A DNA stretch of 64,000 nucleotides from JADGRF01 sp035274465. Lineage in GTDB: Bacteria > Myxococcota_A > Polyangia > Polyangiales > JAFGIB01. Every line of letters begins with the position of its first letter. Position 1 is the stretch's first letter. This document shows positions 25,312 to 33,279 of the stretch, piece by piece. The stretch is taken from contig DATEOF010000398.1 of assembly GCA_035274465.1 (NCBI GenBank), positions 53,515 to 117,514 of the forward strand, given 5' to 3'. The notes beneath the pieces are model-generated. The model made no database searches. It saw only the letters and a program-made list of their open reading frames with translations, and was not told the DNA's origin. Both the position numbers and the translations under genes were made by a program.

Positions 25312-26202
25312 ATGACTGAATCGATCTCGGCGAGTTTCGACTACCCGCTGAAGTACGCGGCCGTGCGCGGTTCGCGGATGGCCTATATCGACGAAGGCCA
25401 GGGCGACGCGATCCTGTTCCTGCACGGAAATCCGACGTCGTCGTACCTGTGGCGCAACATCATTCCGCACGTCTCCGCGCTCGGCCGCTGCATCGCACCG
25501 GACTTGATCGGCATGGGACGCTCGGACAAACCCGACCTCGAGTACAGCTTCGCCGACCACGCTGAGTATCTCGACGGCTTCATCCGCGCGCTCGGGCTAC
25601 GTGACATCACGCTGGTCGTGCACGACTGGGGCTCGGCGCTCGGCTTCGACTGGGCGATGCGGCACGAGGCCGAGATCCGCGGCATCGCGTTCATGGAACC
25701 GATCCTCACGCCGGTCGAGTCGTGGGAGCAGTTCCCCGAGACACCCCGCGAGATGTTTCGCGCCATGCGCACACCCGGTGTCGGGGAGAAGCTCGTGCTC
25801 GAAGACAACATCTTCATCGAGCAACTCCTGCCCGGCGCAGTCGTGCGCGGCTTGACCGAGGCCGAGCGAGCCCACTACCGCGCACCCTTTCCAGACGCAG
25901 CGTCGCGCAAGCCGGTCCTCGCCTGGCCGCGTCAGATCCCGATCGCCGGTGAGCCCAAGGAAGTCGTCGAGATCGTCACGCGCTCACGCGACGCACTCGT
26001 GCGGTCGCGCGTGCCGAAGCTGCTGTTCACGTCGACGCCCGGTGGGCTGATGTCGCCTGCACTGATCGCGTGGTGCCGCGCGCACCTGCCCGCGCTCGAG
26101 GTGCTCGACGTCGGCGCGGGCATCCACTACCTGCAAGAAGATCAGCCGCACGCCATCGGGCGCGGCCTCGCCGACTGGATCAGTCGGCTACCTGTTCGGT
26201 GA
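25312..26202 (+). CDS. Haloalkane dehalogenase (HLD-II/DhaA type)
   Basis: 296 aa alpha/beta hydrolase. The dehalogenase set aligns at almost the same numbers as in Rhodococcus DhaA: halide-binding Asn40 (HGNPTSS), nucleophile Asp105 with Trp106 (VVHDWGS), acid Glu129 (AFMEPI) and base His272 (AGIHYLQED). The enzyme hydrolyses a carbon-halogen bond to an alcohol and releases halide. AAGGAG sits just before the ATG. The stop codon abuts the opposite-strand lipoprotein stop in a TGATCA. Probably co-transcribed with the sigma factor. Confidence 0.93.
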   Translation: MTESISASFDYPLKYAAVRGSRMAYIDEGQGDAILFLHGNPTSSYLWRNIIPHVSALGRCIAPDLIGMGRSDKPDLEYSFADHAEYLDGFIRALGLRDITLVVHDWGSALGFDWAMRHEAEIRGIAFMEPILTPVESWEQFPETPREMFRAMRTPGVGEKLVLEDNIFIEQLLPGAVVRGLTEAERAHYRAPFPDAASRKPVLAWPRQIPIAGEPKEVVEIVTRSRDALVRSRVPKLLFTSTPGGLMSPALIAWCRAHLPALEVLDVGAGIHYLQEDQPHAIGRGLADWISRLPVR

Positions 26203-28428
26203 TCACTGTGGCGGTACCTGGCAGCTAAACTCGGTCCCGTCCGAGTTGGGCGTGCACTCGAACCCTTCGCAACACAGGCCGCTCGAGCAATCGCCCTGGT
26301 AGTCGACGCAAGCCGGGCTGCCACCGGCACCCGCGCCACCGCTACCCGCACCACCAGCACCCGCACCACCCATGCCGCCGCTGCCCGCCCCGCCGGCTCC
26401 GGCTCCACCCGCGCCCGCTCCGCCCGCACCACCAGTCTCCTCCTTGAGCGCGTCGAGCGCCCAGAAGGGCCGGTGGCAGTCCTCGGTGAGCTCCATGAAC
26501 GGCACGCGAAACGCGGGGTAGCTCGGCTCATCGCTGGTTCCGAGCTTCGCCACGTCGATCGCGGCGATCCAGATCTGTTGCTTGCCGGAGCCGATCTTCG
26601 ACGTGGTCGCACATGCCGATGTGGTGGTGCCGCTCGGCGAGCACAGCACGAAGCCGTAGTCGCGCTTGCTCGCGAACGCGATCCACTGCACGTCGGGACC
26701 CGGGGTCGGCGCCCAGGTCGGCATGTTGTTCTCGACGCCCGCAGCGGGCGCCTTGCTGTCGCTGACCAGGGTGTTCGCGCGGGTCAGGTTGACCATCGCT
26801 GCGCCGCCCGTCGCCGCTTTCATCAGCCAGATCTGATCGGTCAGATCCTTCTCGATCGCCTTGCCGCGCACGAACGAGATGTACTCGCTCGTCGGATTGA
26901 ACATCGGGTAGCCGTACAGGTTGTTGCTCATCGAGGGCTGCAAGGTCTCGACGCTGCCGTACACCACCGCGCCGTCGGCGATCGCCGTCGGGATCCACTG
27001 CAGCACCGGACCGCCGGCGCGATCCTTCGTGGCGTTCTTCCCACTGGCGCTGCTCGCAAACGCCATGTGCTTGCCGTCGAGCGCCCAGTCGGGTTGCACG
27101 GCATACGTGTTGGCGCCGAGCGGCACGATACCGTTGTTCGGTCCCAGCGAAGTACCCGTGACCGCGTCGCGCAGCGTCATGACGCCGCCCTTCGATTGCA
27201 CGACGTAGCGCGCGTCGGGATCGAAGGTCGCCCACGAACTCGCGTAGCTCGTGGCCGGCGTGCCGGTCGGTCCGAAGTTCACCGGAGGAGGAACGGTCGC
27301 CGAGACCTGGACCACACCCAGCTTCTCGCCACCGATGTCGGCCGCCAGCAGCTTTCCGTTCTTGGACAGCGTGTGGCAGGCCACGCACTTGCCGCTCGAC
27401 TCCGAGGGCGTGAGGAAGTTCGTCGGGCCCGCATCGCCCATCGTGCCGCGCCGTACGCCGGCGACCGTCGTCGACCAGTAGTAGATCGCGCCGGGCACGT
27501 CCTTCTGTGAGAAGTGCAGCTGGTACGCCGGCGACTCGTAGATCGTGGTCGGCGCGCTGACGCTGTCGACCGCACGGATCTTCAAGGTCACGGTCTGCCC
27601 GGCGTTCGACCCTGCGAGCGCCGTCCAGCTCGCCACGCTCGACTCCCAGCACGAACCACCCGTCTGCGCCTGCGTGCACGTCGCGTGCACGCCGTCGGTG
27701 TACGCGGCGGCCTTCAACACGGGCGAGCTGAACTCGAGCTGGAACAAGGGCTTGCCCTTGCCGCGCCACTGAAACAGCACGCGGTGCAGGTTCTGCGGGA
27801 ACATCGTGTCATTGACGGGGTACACGAGCGACGGCGCGTCGCCGGCCGTCGTCACCACGGTCTTGCCGGCGGGGTCGAACAGCGTCCCCGCCGACGAGGG
27901 GACGGTGCCGGAGGTGATCTCCACCGAGTAGTGCACCGTGATCGTCGCGGTCGCGGTGAGACCCTGGTACGCAGCGCTGACCTTGATGACACCACCCGCG
28001 GTGTTGCTGGTGGTGAACAGACCGGCGCCGTCGATGCTTCCGGGGATGGTGTTGTCGAGTGTCCAGACCGGCGTGATCACATCACCCGAGGGCCGCGCGC
28101 GCGCCACGAGTTGAAGCGTCTCGGGTGTGGAACCGGAAGCTTCGAGGGTCGTCGAGCCAGGCTCGATCTCGATGCTGCTGACAGCCTCGGCTCCGGCCGA
28201 GCCCGCGCTTCCGCTTGCACCTGCGGCACCACCGGCGCGACCGGCACCACCGCCGCTTCCGCCCGCCGTGTCACCGCTAGCACCGCCCTCGCCGGCGCCC
28301 TCGCCCGCGACCTCGCCACCGGCACCCGCGCTGGGGCCGGAATCTTTCGGGTCGGCGCTGCACGCCGCTGCTAGCAAACCCACTGTAAGATAGAGACAGG
28401 ATTCGCGAAGGCACAACCAGCGGCTCAT
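26203..28428 (-). CDS. Propeller-type lipoprotein with a single heme-binding motif
   Basis: 741 aa. Signal peptide with lipobox LLAAAC (Cys ~23), Gly/Ala/Ser-rich linker, an Ig-like Big-type domain (VSSIEIEPGSTTLEASGS ... VSAAYQGLTATATITV), then a TolB/WD-like region with repeated DP/PDW-type blades (for example WATFDPDARYVVQSKGG). A CVACH heme c motif lies inside it (~residue 350). The C-terminus has a GAGGAG-type repeat stretch (26320-26440) and a short Cys-rich tail ending FECTPNSDGTEFSCQV. Probably an outer-surface or periplasmic protein; role unknown. Confidence 0.8.
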   Translation of the reverse strand: MSRWLCLRESCLYLTVGLLAAACSADPKDSGPSAGAGGEVAGEGAGEGGASGDTAGGSGGGAGRAGGAAGASGSAGSAGAEAVSSIEIEPGSTTLEASGSTPETLQLVARARPSGDVITPVWTLDNTIPGSIDGAGLFTTSNTAGGVIKVSAAYQGLTATATITVHYSVEITSGTVPSSAGTLFDPAGKTVVTTAGDAPSLVYPVNDTMFPQNLHRVLFQWRGKGKPLFQLEFSSPVLKAAAYTDGVHATCTQAQTGGSCWESSVASWTALAGSNAGQTVTLKIRAVDSVSAPTTIYESPAYQLHFSQKDVPGAIYYWSTTVAGVRRGTMGDAGPTNFLTPSESSGKCVACHTLSKNGKLLAADIGGEKLGVVQVSATVPPPVNFGPTGTPATSYASSWATFDPDARYVVQSKGGVMTLRDAVTGTSLGPNNGIVPLGANTYAVQPDWALDGKHMAFASSASGKNATKDRAGGPVLQWIPTAIADGAVVYGSVETLQPSMSNNLYGYPMFNPTSEYISFVRGKAIEKDLTDQIWLMKAATGGAAMVNLTRANTLVSDSKAPAAGVENNMPTWAPTPGPDVQWIAFASKRDYGFVLCSPSGTTTSACATTSKIGSGKQQIWIAAIDVAKLGTSDEPSYPAFRVPFMELTEDCHRPFWALDALKEETGGAGGAGAGGAGAGGAGSGGMGGAGAGGAGSGGAGAGGSPACVDYQGDCSSGLCCEGFECTPNSDGTEFSCQVPPQ

Positions 28429-28733
28429 ACTTCGACGGCTACTCCCCTGCCGCTCTCAGCGGCAACTCATAATGCTTTCACTTGCTGCGAGGGCGCAGCA
28501 AGGAGACCACTCGAGGTGCGCCGCGTGTACTCGGCGCAGCCACACGTGGTTCTGCCGCGATTTCCAGGGTCGAGGACCGGCCGATTGTGCGCAGGTGCGG
28601 GTGTCTGTGGCGCGCCTCCCGCCCCCTCGAACGGCGTCATGAAGTACTACTTCATGATCGTAGAAAAATAGTTATCTGGAACGCAACACGGGATCGAGCC
28701 AAGCTTTCCCAACAAAAAAGGGGGTTCGCCACC
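28429..28733. promoter_or_regulatory. 305-base divergent intergenic region
   Basis: Lies between the divergent propeller lipoprotein and membrane protein genes. It contains the 21-base palindrome listed separately, followed by an A/T-rich patch at 28655-28680 that may be the promoter of the plus-strand gene. AAAAGGGGG-like sequence at 28715-28725 is a plausible ribosome binding site. No gene is apparent. Confidence 0.5.
28637..28657. promoter_or_regulatory. Perfect 21-base palindrome, candidate operator
   Basis: TCATGAAGTA, one central C, then TACTTCATGA: ten-base arms without a mismatch. The position, 77 bases before the membrane protein start and about 210 bases from the divergent lipoprotein start, fits an operator for a dimeric repressor of the TetR or MarR kind. 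No such regulator is encoded in the window. Confidence 0.6.
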
Positions 28734-29360
28734 ATGCGAACGCATTCGTGCTCGAGTCGTCTCCAAGGCTGCTCGAAATGGGCTTGGCTCGTCCTGCTCC
28801 TGCCTGCGCACCCGGTCTTCGCTCAACCTCAAGACTCGCCCACTGCGGTCGGCCTCGGCACCGATGCCCAGCCGGCGTGGATGGAGCGCGATCTGCCGGA
28901 GCGCGTTGCGAACAAAAAGTCCTGGTATGGCTGGCAAACGCTGACGACCGACGGCCTCGCGCTCACGGGATTCGCCGTGGCCGGAGCCTTGAGCGAGTCG
29001 CCCGACTCGTCGATCTACAACATCATCGCGCTGGGCAGCCTGAGCAGCTACATGCTGGGGGCGCCGATCATCCACGCTGCGCACGGCAACTGGGGAGCAG
29101 CCGCGGGTAGCCTGGGCTTGCGCTCCTTGCCGCTCGGCAGCAGCTTCGCCGCGTATGCCGCCTGCGGCGGCCTCTTTCAGCAAAACGAGAGCTGCGCGGC
29201 GACGTTCACCGCCATCATGGCAGTGACCTTCGTGCTGCCCATCGCGCTCGATCCGTTCTTCGCCTACGAAGATCCGCCCAAGCATCGCGAACACGACGTC
29301 CAGGTCTCCGCGTGGTTCGAGCGCTCGGGCGGTGGGGTCACGGTCGGGGATATCTTCTGA
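28734..29360 (+). CDS. Putative exported/membrane protein of unknown function
   Basis: 208 aa. N-terminal signal (WAWLVLLLPAHPVFA), a short linker, then about four hydrophobic segments (TDGLALTGFAVAGAL, IIALGSLSSYMLGAPII, FAAYAACGGLF, AIMAVTFVLPIAL). Such short multi-helix proteins with a periplasmic start are common in myxobacteria but unnamed. I chose ATG 28734 since the signal peptide starts there. The stop is 2 bases from the stop of the converging lipoprotein gene. Confidence 0.65.
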   Translation: MRTHSCSSRLQGCSKWAWLVLLLPAHPVFAQPQDSPTAVGLGTDAQPAWMERDLPERVANKKSWYGWQTLTTDGLALTGFAVAGALSESPDSSIYNIIALGSLSSYMLGAPIIHAAHGNWGAAAGSLGLRSLPLGSSFAAYAACGGLFQQNESCAATFTAIMAVTFVLPIALDPFFAYEDPPKHREHDVQVSAWFERSGGGVTVGDIF

Positions 29361-29362
29361 GC

Positions 29363-30454
29363 TTACAGTCGGGCGCAGAAGGTCGTCCCCAGGACGCTCT
29401 GTTCGGTCATCAACAATAGATTCTGGCTGGCGCGACAGTACACCGTCGCGCTGGCCACGATCGCATCGGAGCCGAGGCTCTGAAGCACGCAGCGAGCTTC
29501 GTTGAGGCCGAACAAGACGTCGCCGGGTTTCGTGACGAGCACGGACCCCGAGGACGCGGCGAAGTCGCTCGTGTGCGAGCACAGGCTGTTGCCGTCGGGC
29601 AGGCTTTGCATGAATGCGCCTCGCTCGCCGATCAGGAAGTAGCCTCGATAGATGTCGCTTGCACCAGTCCAGCTGACGTCTGCGTCGACGCTCTGACGTG
29701 TCCACGGCATCGCCGATTGATCCGGCGCCACGCCGGGCCGCGTCCAGTACACGCCGTGCTCAGCCACGGCGACCGACATGGAGAGCCCCATCGCTACATC
29801 GCGCAGCTCCCCCTCGTCCGAGCTCGGCGCGATGTCCTCGTGCCACGCACCGTCGAAGCAATGCAAGCCTTTGTCCAGGACACACGGTCGATGCTGATCA
29901 TCGTCGAACAGCAGCGCTGTGGGATGGCCGTCGAACGTCGAGTCGGCGATCTCCTCGAGAGCCGTGCCATCCGGCTCGGCGGCAGACACTTGCCACAGAC
30001 TGCAGGTTGACCTGCGCTGCCGGCACGCAAGGGCGTATACGGTCGGCGGATTGCCCGGCTCTGCGACGCCGTCGACGACGTCGATCAGGGTCACGACCGC
30101 CTTGGGCAGGGTGAAACGCCGGAACTTCTCGCCGTAGCGCTCGATCTCGTCGTCCATGTGCAGGCGTACGACGCTCTTCGACCCCGACGGTCCGGTGGAC
30201 ACACCGAGCACCTGGCCGCCGATCGCGATGAAGGTCGCGTTTACGTGCAGCTCGCTCGCCCGGAGCAGCGTGTCGAAGCGCCAGGTGATGTGCTCGGGAC
30301 AAGCGTCGAGCCTCCACATGCAAGGTGGTAGCACTGGAGCCTCGGGCACCTCGGCGTCGCGAACGCGTGGCTTCTCGCTCGCACGCTGGTCCGACGCACA
30401 TGCGAGCCAGACCAAGCTCGAGACGATCAGCAGTCCCGGTCGCGAGGAGCACAT
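29363..30454 (-). CDS. Putative lipoprotein of unknown function
   Basis: 363 aa. Signal peptide with lipobox VWLAC (Cys ~19). Mature sequence is mostly beta with several Cys and short Asp/Gly loops (PSGSKSVVRLHMD, VLFGLNEARCVLQSL), compatible with a beta-propeller, but I see no repeat clear enough to name. It follows the DUF2271 gene by 18 bases and is the probable last gene of a four-gene operon that begins at 32339. Confidence 0.6.
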   Translation of the reverse strand: MCSSRPGLLIVSSLVWLACASDQRASEKPRVRDAEVPEAPVLPPCMWRLDACPEHITWRFDTLLRASELHVNATFIAIGGQVLGVSTGPSGSKSVVRLHMDDEIERYGEKFRRFTLPKAVVTLIDVVDGVAEPGNPPTVYALACRQRRSTCSLWQVSAAEPDGTALEEIADSTFDGHPTALLFDDDQHRPCVLDKGLHCFDGAWHEDIAPSSDEGELRDVAMGLSMSVAVAEHGVYWTRPGVAPDQSAMPWTRQSVDADVSWTGASDIYRGYFLIGERGAFMQSLPDGNSLCSHTSDFAASSGSVLVTKPGDVLFGLNEARCVLQSLGSDAIVASATVYCRASQNLLLMTEQSVLGTTFCARL

Positions 30455-30472
30455 GCCTGCTTGTAGCAGGGT

Positions 30473-31150
30473 TCAACGGCAGCGCAGCTGGGCGCCGCTA
30501 AAGTATTCCGTATCCGGCAGGCTGATCGCGAAGGGCGGCCGCGGCTTCCTGAATGGGAATGCGAGGGTCTGACCTGTGGCATCGCGGTCGGTGATCTCGA
30601 CCTTCACGACGTAGTCGCCCTCCCGCACCTCTTCACCCGCGGCATCCGCCAGGTTCCAGCCGACGGCCCGGGCTCCGAAGGCCGGCAATGTCGCGGACGT
30701 GACTGCATCGACCTTGTTGCCCGTCGGGTTCGCGCGGCGATACGCAGTCAGGTAGCGAAGCCTGACGCCGGCCCAGACCGCGAGCGTCTTGACCCAGGTC
30801 CCCTCCATGCGTTCGATCCAGATGGCGGCGATGTTCTTGGGCGCGTAGCGCCCGCCGAGCGAGAGCGTGGTCACGCGGAAGATGCAGCGCGCATCGATGC
30901 CGAACGTTTCGTCCTCCGGCGCGGCAGAATCCGAGCCAGCGTCGACCGCCGCGTCGCTCATGGCCGCGTCGCCGACGGAAGCATCGCTGTCCGCGTCCTC
31001 GGGTCGCACCACGAGCTGCGCGTCGTTCCACGGCTCGACCGCCCTGCCCTGTTCGACGGATGTGCCGCGGACGGCGTTCCCGACCGAATCGTGAGCCGCG
31101 CAGGCACCGGACCACAAGCAGAGCGCGATCGAGAGCCGCGTTGGCTTCAC
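30473..31150 (-). CDS. DUF2271 family lipoprotein
   Basis: 225 aa. GTG start at 31148-31150, overlapping the upstream stop as GTGA. Signal peptide with lipobox-like WSGAC (Cys ~17), an Asp/Ala-rich linker, then the DUF2271 core: YAPKNIAAIWIERMEGTWVKTLAVWA, followed by VDAVTSATL and a terminal EGDYVVKVEITDRD. DUF2271 proteins are periplasmic, often next to PepSY or heme/iron genes; their biochemistry is not settled. Here the partners are a heme protein and lipoproteins. Confidence 0.8.
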   Translation of the reverse strand: MKPTRLSIALCLWSGACAAHDSVGNAVRGTSVEQGRAVEPWNDAQLVVRPEDADSDASVGDAAMSDAAVDAGSDSAAPEDETFGIDARCIFRVTTLSLGGRYAPKNIAAIWIERMEGTWVKTLAVWAGVRLRYLTAYRRANPTGNKVDAVTSATLPAFGARAVGWNLADAAGEEVREGDYVVKVEITDRDATGQTLAFPFRKPRPPFAISLPDTEYFSGAQLRCR

Positions 31151-31875
31151 GCCGACCTCACGCGGCGCCGCAACGCGAACAGGAGCACGACGACCCACGC
31201 GCAAGCCGGCGGTGCGCTCGTGGATCGCGAGCCGGTGCTGCAGCCAGCAGTCGTGACGATCTCCGGCAGCGCTTCGCCGAACGGCGGGATGCCGCGCGCG
31301 AAGGTACGCGCGCCATCGCCGCTGAGGTTCCCCTCGTGGTCGGAGCTGAGCACCGATCCAGCGAGCCAAACCGGCCCGACGTTCCTTGCCGGCGCCGTCC
31401 ACTGCACGCGCAACGCAGAGGCACCGCAGTCGGGCATCGCGGCGATCGTGCGCTCGCGGTCGGCCGGATACAGCTGCGCGGCGAGCAGCCCGACCTCTCG
31501 CGGCTCGCACTGCTCGTCGTCGATGAATTCTCCTGCAGGCGGCAGTGCGAGCATGCCGGCGCCTCGGCCTCGATCGTCGGTCAGCTCGAGCGCCGCGGCG
31601 GCGTGGGCGACCTTGCGCGACCACGACACGCGCAACTCGTAGGTTGCGCGGGGCGCGTAGCGCGCCGGCAGGCCTTCGATGCGCAGCTCGGGCGCCTCGC
31701 CGCCGCCGTGACAACTCTCGCAGCCGAATCCTTCCGCGGGCGAGCCGGTGTAGAAGCGGCCGCCGCCGCCAGCTTCGAGCACCGGGGCCGCAAACGCAGC
31801 GGGATCCGAGTAGGCGAGCACTCCCGAGGGCGCAGCCACGAGCAGCAGCGCCGGAAGCAGACTGCGGGCGATCAT
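31147..31875 (-). CDS. Monoheme-motif exported protein with MYXO-CTERM-like tail
   Basis: 242 aa. Start ATG overlaps the stop of the upstream gene (ATGA, 31872-31875). Signal peptide SLLPALLLVAAPSGVLA, then one heme motif CESCH (~residue 50) in a Gly-rich region, a beta-rich domain (YAPRATYELRVSWSRK, VWLAGSVLSSD) and a C-terminal sequence with Cys, Ser/Thr, a hydrophobic helix (ACAWVVVLLFAL) and Arg-Arg-Arg, similar to MYXO-CTERM sorting signals. Probably anchored at the surface. Third in the stretch of coupled genes 32339-29363. Confidence 0.72.
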   Translation of the reverse strand: MIARSLLPALLLVAAPSGVLAYSDPAAFAAPVLEAGGGGRFYTGSPAEGFGCESCHGGGEAPELRIEGLPARYAPRATYELRVSWSRKVAHAAAALELTDDRGRGAGMLALPPAGEFIDDEQCEPREVGLLAAQLYPADRERTIAAMPDCGASALRVQWTAPARNVGPVWLAGSVLSSDHEGNLSGDGARTFARGIPPFGEALPEIVTTAGCSTGSRSTSAPPACAWVVVLLFALRRRVRSA

Positions 31876-32339
31876 CGCTCGTCTCCCGTCGCAGCGCCCT
31901 GTGCCCACCGTTCGAGGATGCGGTAGTTTGGCTCGCGCCGCGACGCGTACACGTTGCGACCGAACGCGTCGCGACCTCCGTGCCTGACTCCGCCGTCGTC
32001 CAGCGGCTTGCGAAGCAGCAGCGGCAAGTCCGCGGAATCCGGCTCGAGCATCGCGCGCGCTCGCTTGTACGACTCGAGGATCTCCTGCGGAGTCGCGGGG
32101 TCGAGCGGTTCCTGTTGCGGCGAGAGTCGAGCACGGCCGGGCCCCACGACGCGAAAGGGGCGCTGGCTCGCGCCGTGGCACGCGGTGGTGCTGCCGCAGT
32201 CGCGGAGCAGCACGGGGTACACTTCCCGGGCGAATTCCTGGCCGTCCGGCGATGGCACTCCGGCGCTCGGCTCGACCGCATCGCATGCCTGAAACGCGAC
32301 GAGCGCGAGAGCGATGAAGACGGCGTGACTGCGAGGCAT
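31872..32339 (-). CDS. Cytochrome-like lipoprotein with CxxxxxCH motif
   Basis: 155 aa lipoprotein: ALALVAFQAC is a signal peptide with lipobox. The mature part has EVYPVLLRDCGSTTACHG, the layout of PSCyt-type cytochromes in which a heme Cys pair is spaced by extra residues (C-G-S-T-T-A-C-H, five between). It continues with LDPATPQEILESYKRARAMLEP, typical of such small modules. First gene of the operon with the monoheme and DUF2271 proteins. Whether heme binds needs the maturation system to accept this spacing. Confidence 0.7.
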   Translation of the reverse strand: MPRSHAVFIALALVAFQACDAVEPSAGVPSPDGQEFAREVYPVLLRDCGSTTACHGASQRPFRVVGPGRARLSPQQEPLDPATPQEILESYKRARAMLEPDSADLPLLLRKPLDDGGVRHGGRDAFGRNVYASRREPNYRILERWAQGAATGDER

Positions 32340-32457
32340 GCTGACCGATCGAGAGCGGCTGCAGCATATCAGCGCGACCCGATCTCACACGGCGACTGAC
32401 AACGCTGCGACAATAAGCCGCACGGCGCGACCGGAGCGGCCTTGCCAGAGTCCGCGC
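32340..32457. promoter_or_regulatory. Divergent promoter region between the lipoprotein operon and the MNIO operon
   Basis: 118 bases between two divergent starts. It contains a mildly A/T-rich stretch at 32395-32420, with no clear palindrome. Both operons should be driven from here. Confidence 0.45.
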
Positions 32458-33279
32458 GTGGTCAGTTCCTCGCTACCTTCCGATGCGCTCGGTCTCGGGC
32501 TGCGCATCCCGCACTACGAGTACCTTTTCCGGCACTGGCCGGACGTGGGGTACTTCGAAGTGATCAGCGAGAACTTCTTCGGCGACGCTGCACCGCCGGC
32601 CCACAACCTGGCGCGCGTGTGCTCGCGCTATCCAGTCGTGCTGCACGGCATCGGGTTGAACTTGCTCGGCCACGCGCCGCTCGATGAGCGCTATCTCGAC
32701 GAGCTGTGTAGGCTGGCAGATCGCGTGGATGCCGCGTTCGTGAGCGATCACCTGTGCTGGACCGGCGCGCACGGCATCACGCACCACGACCTCTTGCCGA
32801 TGCCCTACACGCCGGCGTTGGTCGAGCTGACAGCCGAGCGGGCAGAGCACGTGCAGCAGCGCCTGGGTCGGCCCTTCGGGCTGGAAAACCTCTCGAGCTA
32901 CGTCGAGTTCCGTGAGTCGACCCTGAGCGAACCCGAGTTCTACACCCAGGTCGTGCGCGAGGCCGGCTGTCACTTCATGTTGGACGTGAACAACATCTAC
33001 GTCTCGAGCGTGAACCACGGCTTCGACCCGCTGGACTACTTGAACGCGATCGACTTCTCGCGCGTGCTGCAGGTCCACATCGCGGGTCACACGCGCGAGC
33101 CCAACGGCACGATCGTCGACACGCACGACCAGCCCGTCTGCGACGACGTCTGGGAGCTCTACGCTCGCGCCTGGAAGCTCGGCGGCCCATTCCCGACGCT
33201 GCTCGAGTGGGACGCGAACCTCCCGAGCATGCCGGACACCCTCGCCGAGCTGCAACGCGCAAGGACGGTCCGCGCGTGA
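32458..33279 (+). CDS. MNIO-family (DUF692) multinuclear iron oxidase
   Basis: 273 aa TIM barrel of the family that includes MbnB and BufB, which use an iron cluster to oxidise Cys residues in peptide substrates. Conserved metal-ligand stretches are visible: HGIGLNL, SDHLCW, GITHHDLLPMPY, ENLSSYVEF, DVNNIYVSSVNHG, VHIAGH, DTHD and LLEWD. I chose GTG 32458 because the homologous region begins there and the longer frame overlaps the divergent lipoprotein gene. It is followed, with a GTGA overlap, by its usual partner of the DUF2063 type, and 134 bases further by a Cys-rich lipoprotein that is the best candidate substrate. Confidence 0.93.
   Translation: MVSSSLPSDALGLGLRIPHYEYLFRHWPDVGYFEVISENFFGDAAPPAHNLARVCSRYPVVLHGIGLNLLGHAPLDERYLDELCRLADRVDAAFVSDHLCWTGAHGITHHDLLPMPYTPALVELTAERAEHVQQRLGRPFGLENLSSYVEFRESTLSEPEFYTQVVREAGCHFMLDVNNIYVSSVNHGFDPLDYLNAIDFSRVLQVHIAGHTREPNGTIVDTHDQPVCDDVWELYARAWKLGGPFPTLLEWDANLPSMPDTLAELQRARTVRA

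Noticed and set aside
26320..26440. Repetitive GC-rich stretch considered as a CRISPR or satellite repeat
   Set aside because: It is coding: a Gly-Ala-Gly repeat in a lipoprotein, in frame throughout, with no spacers.
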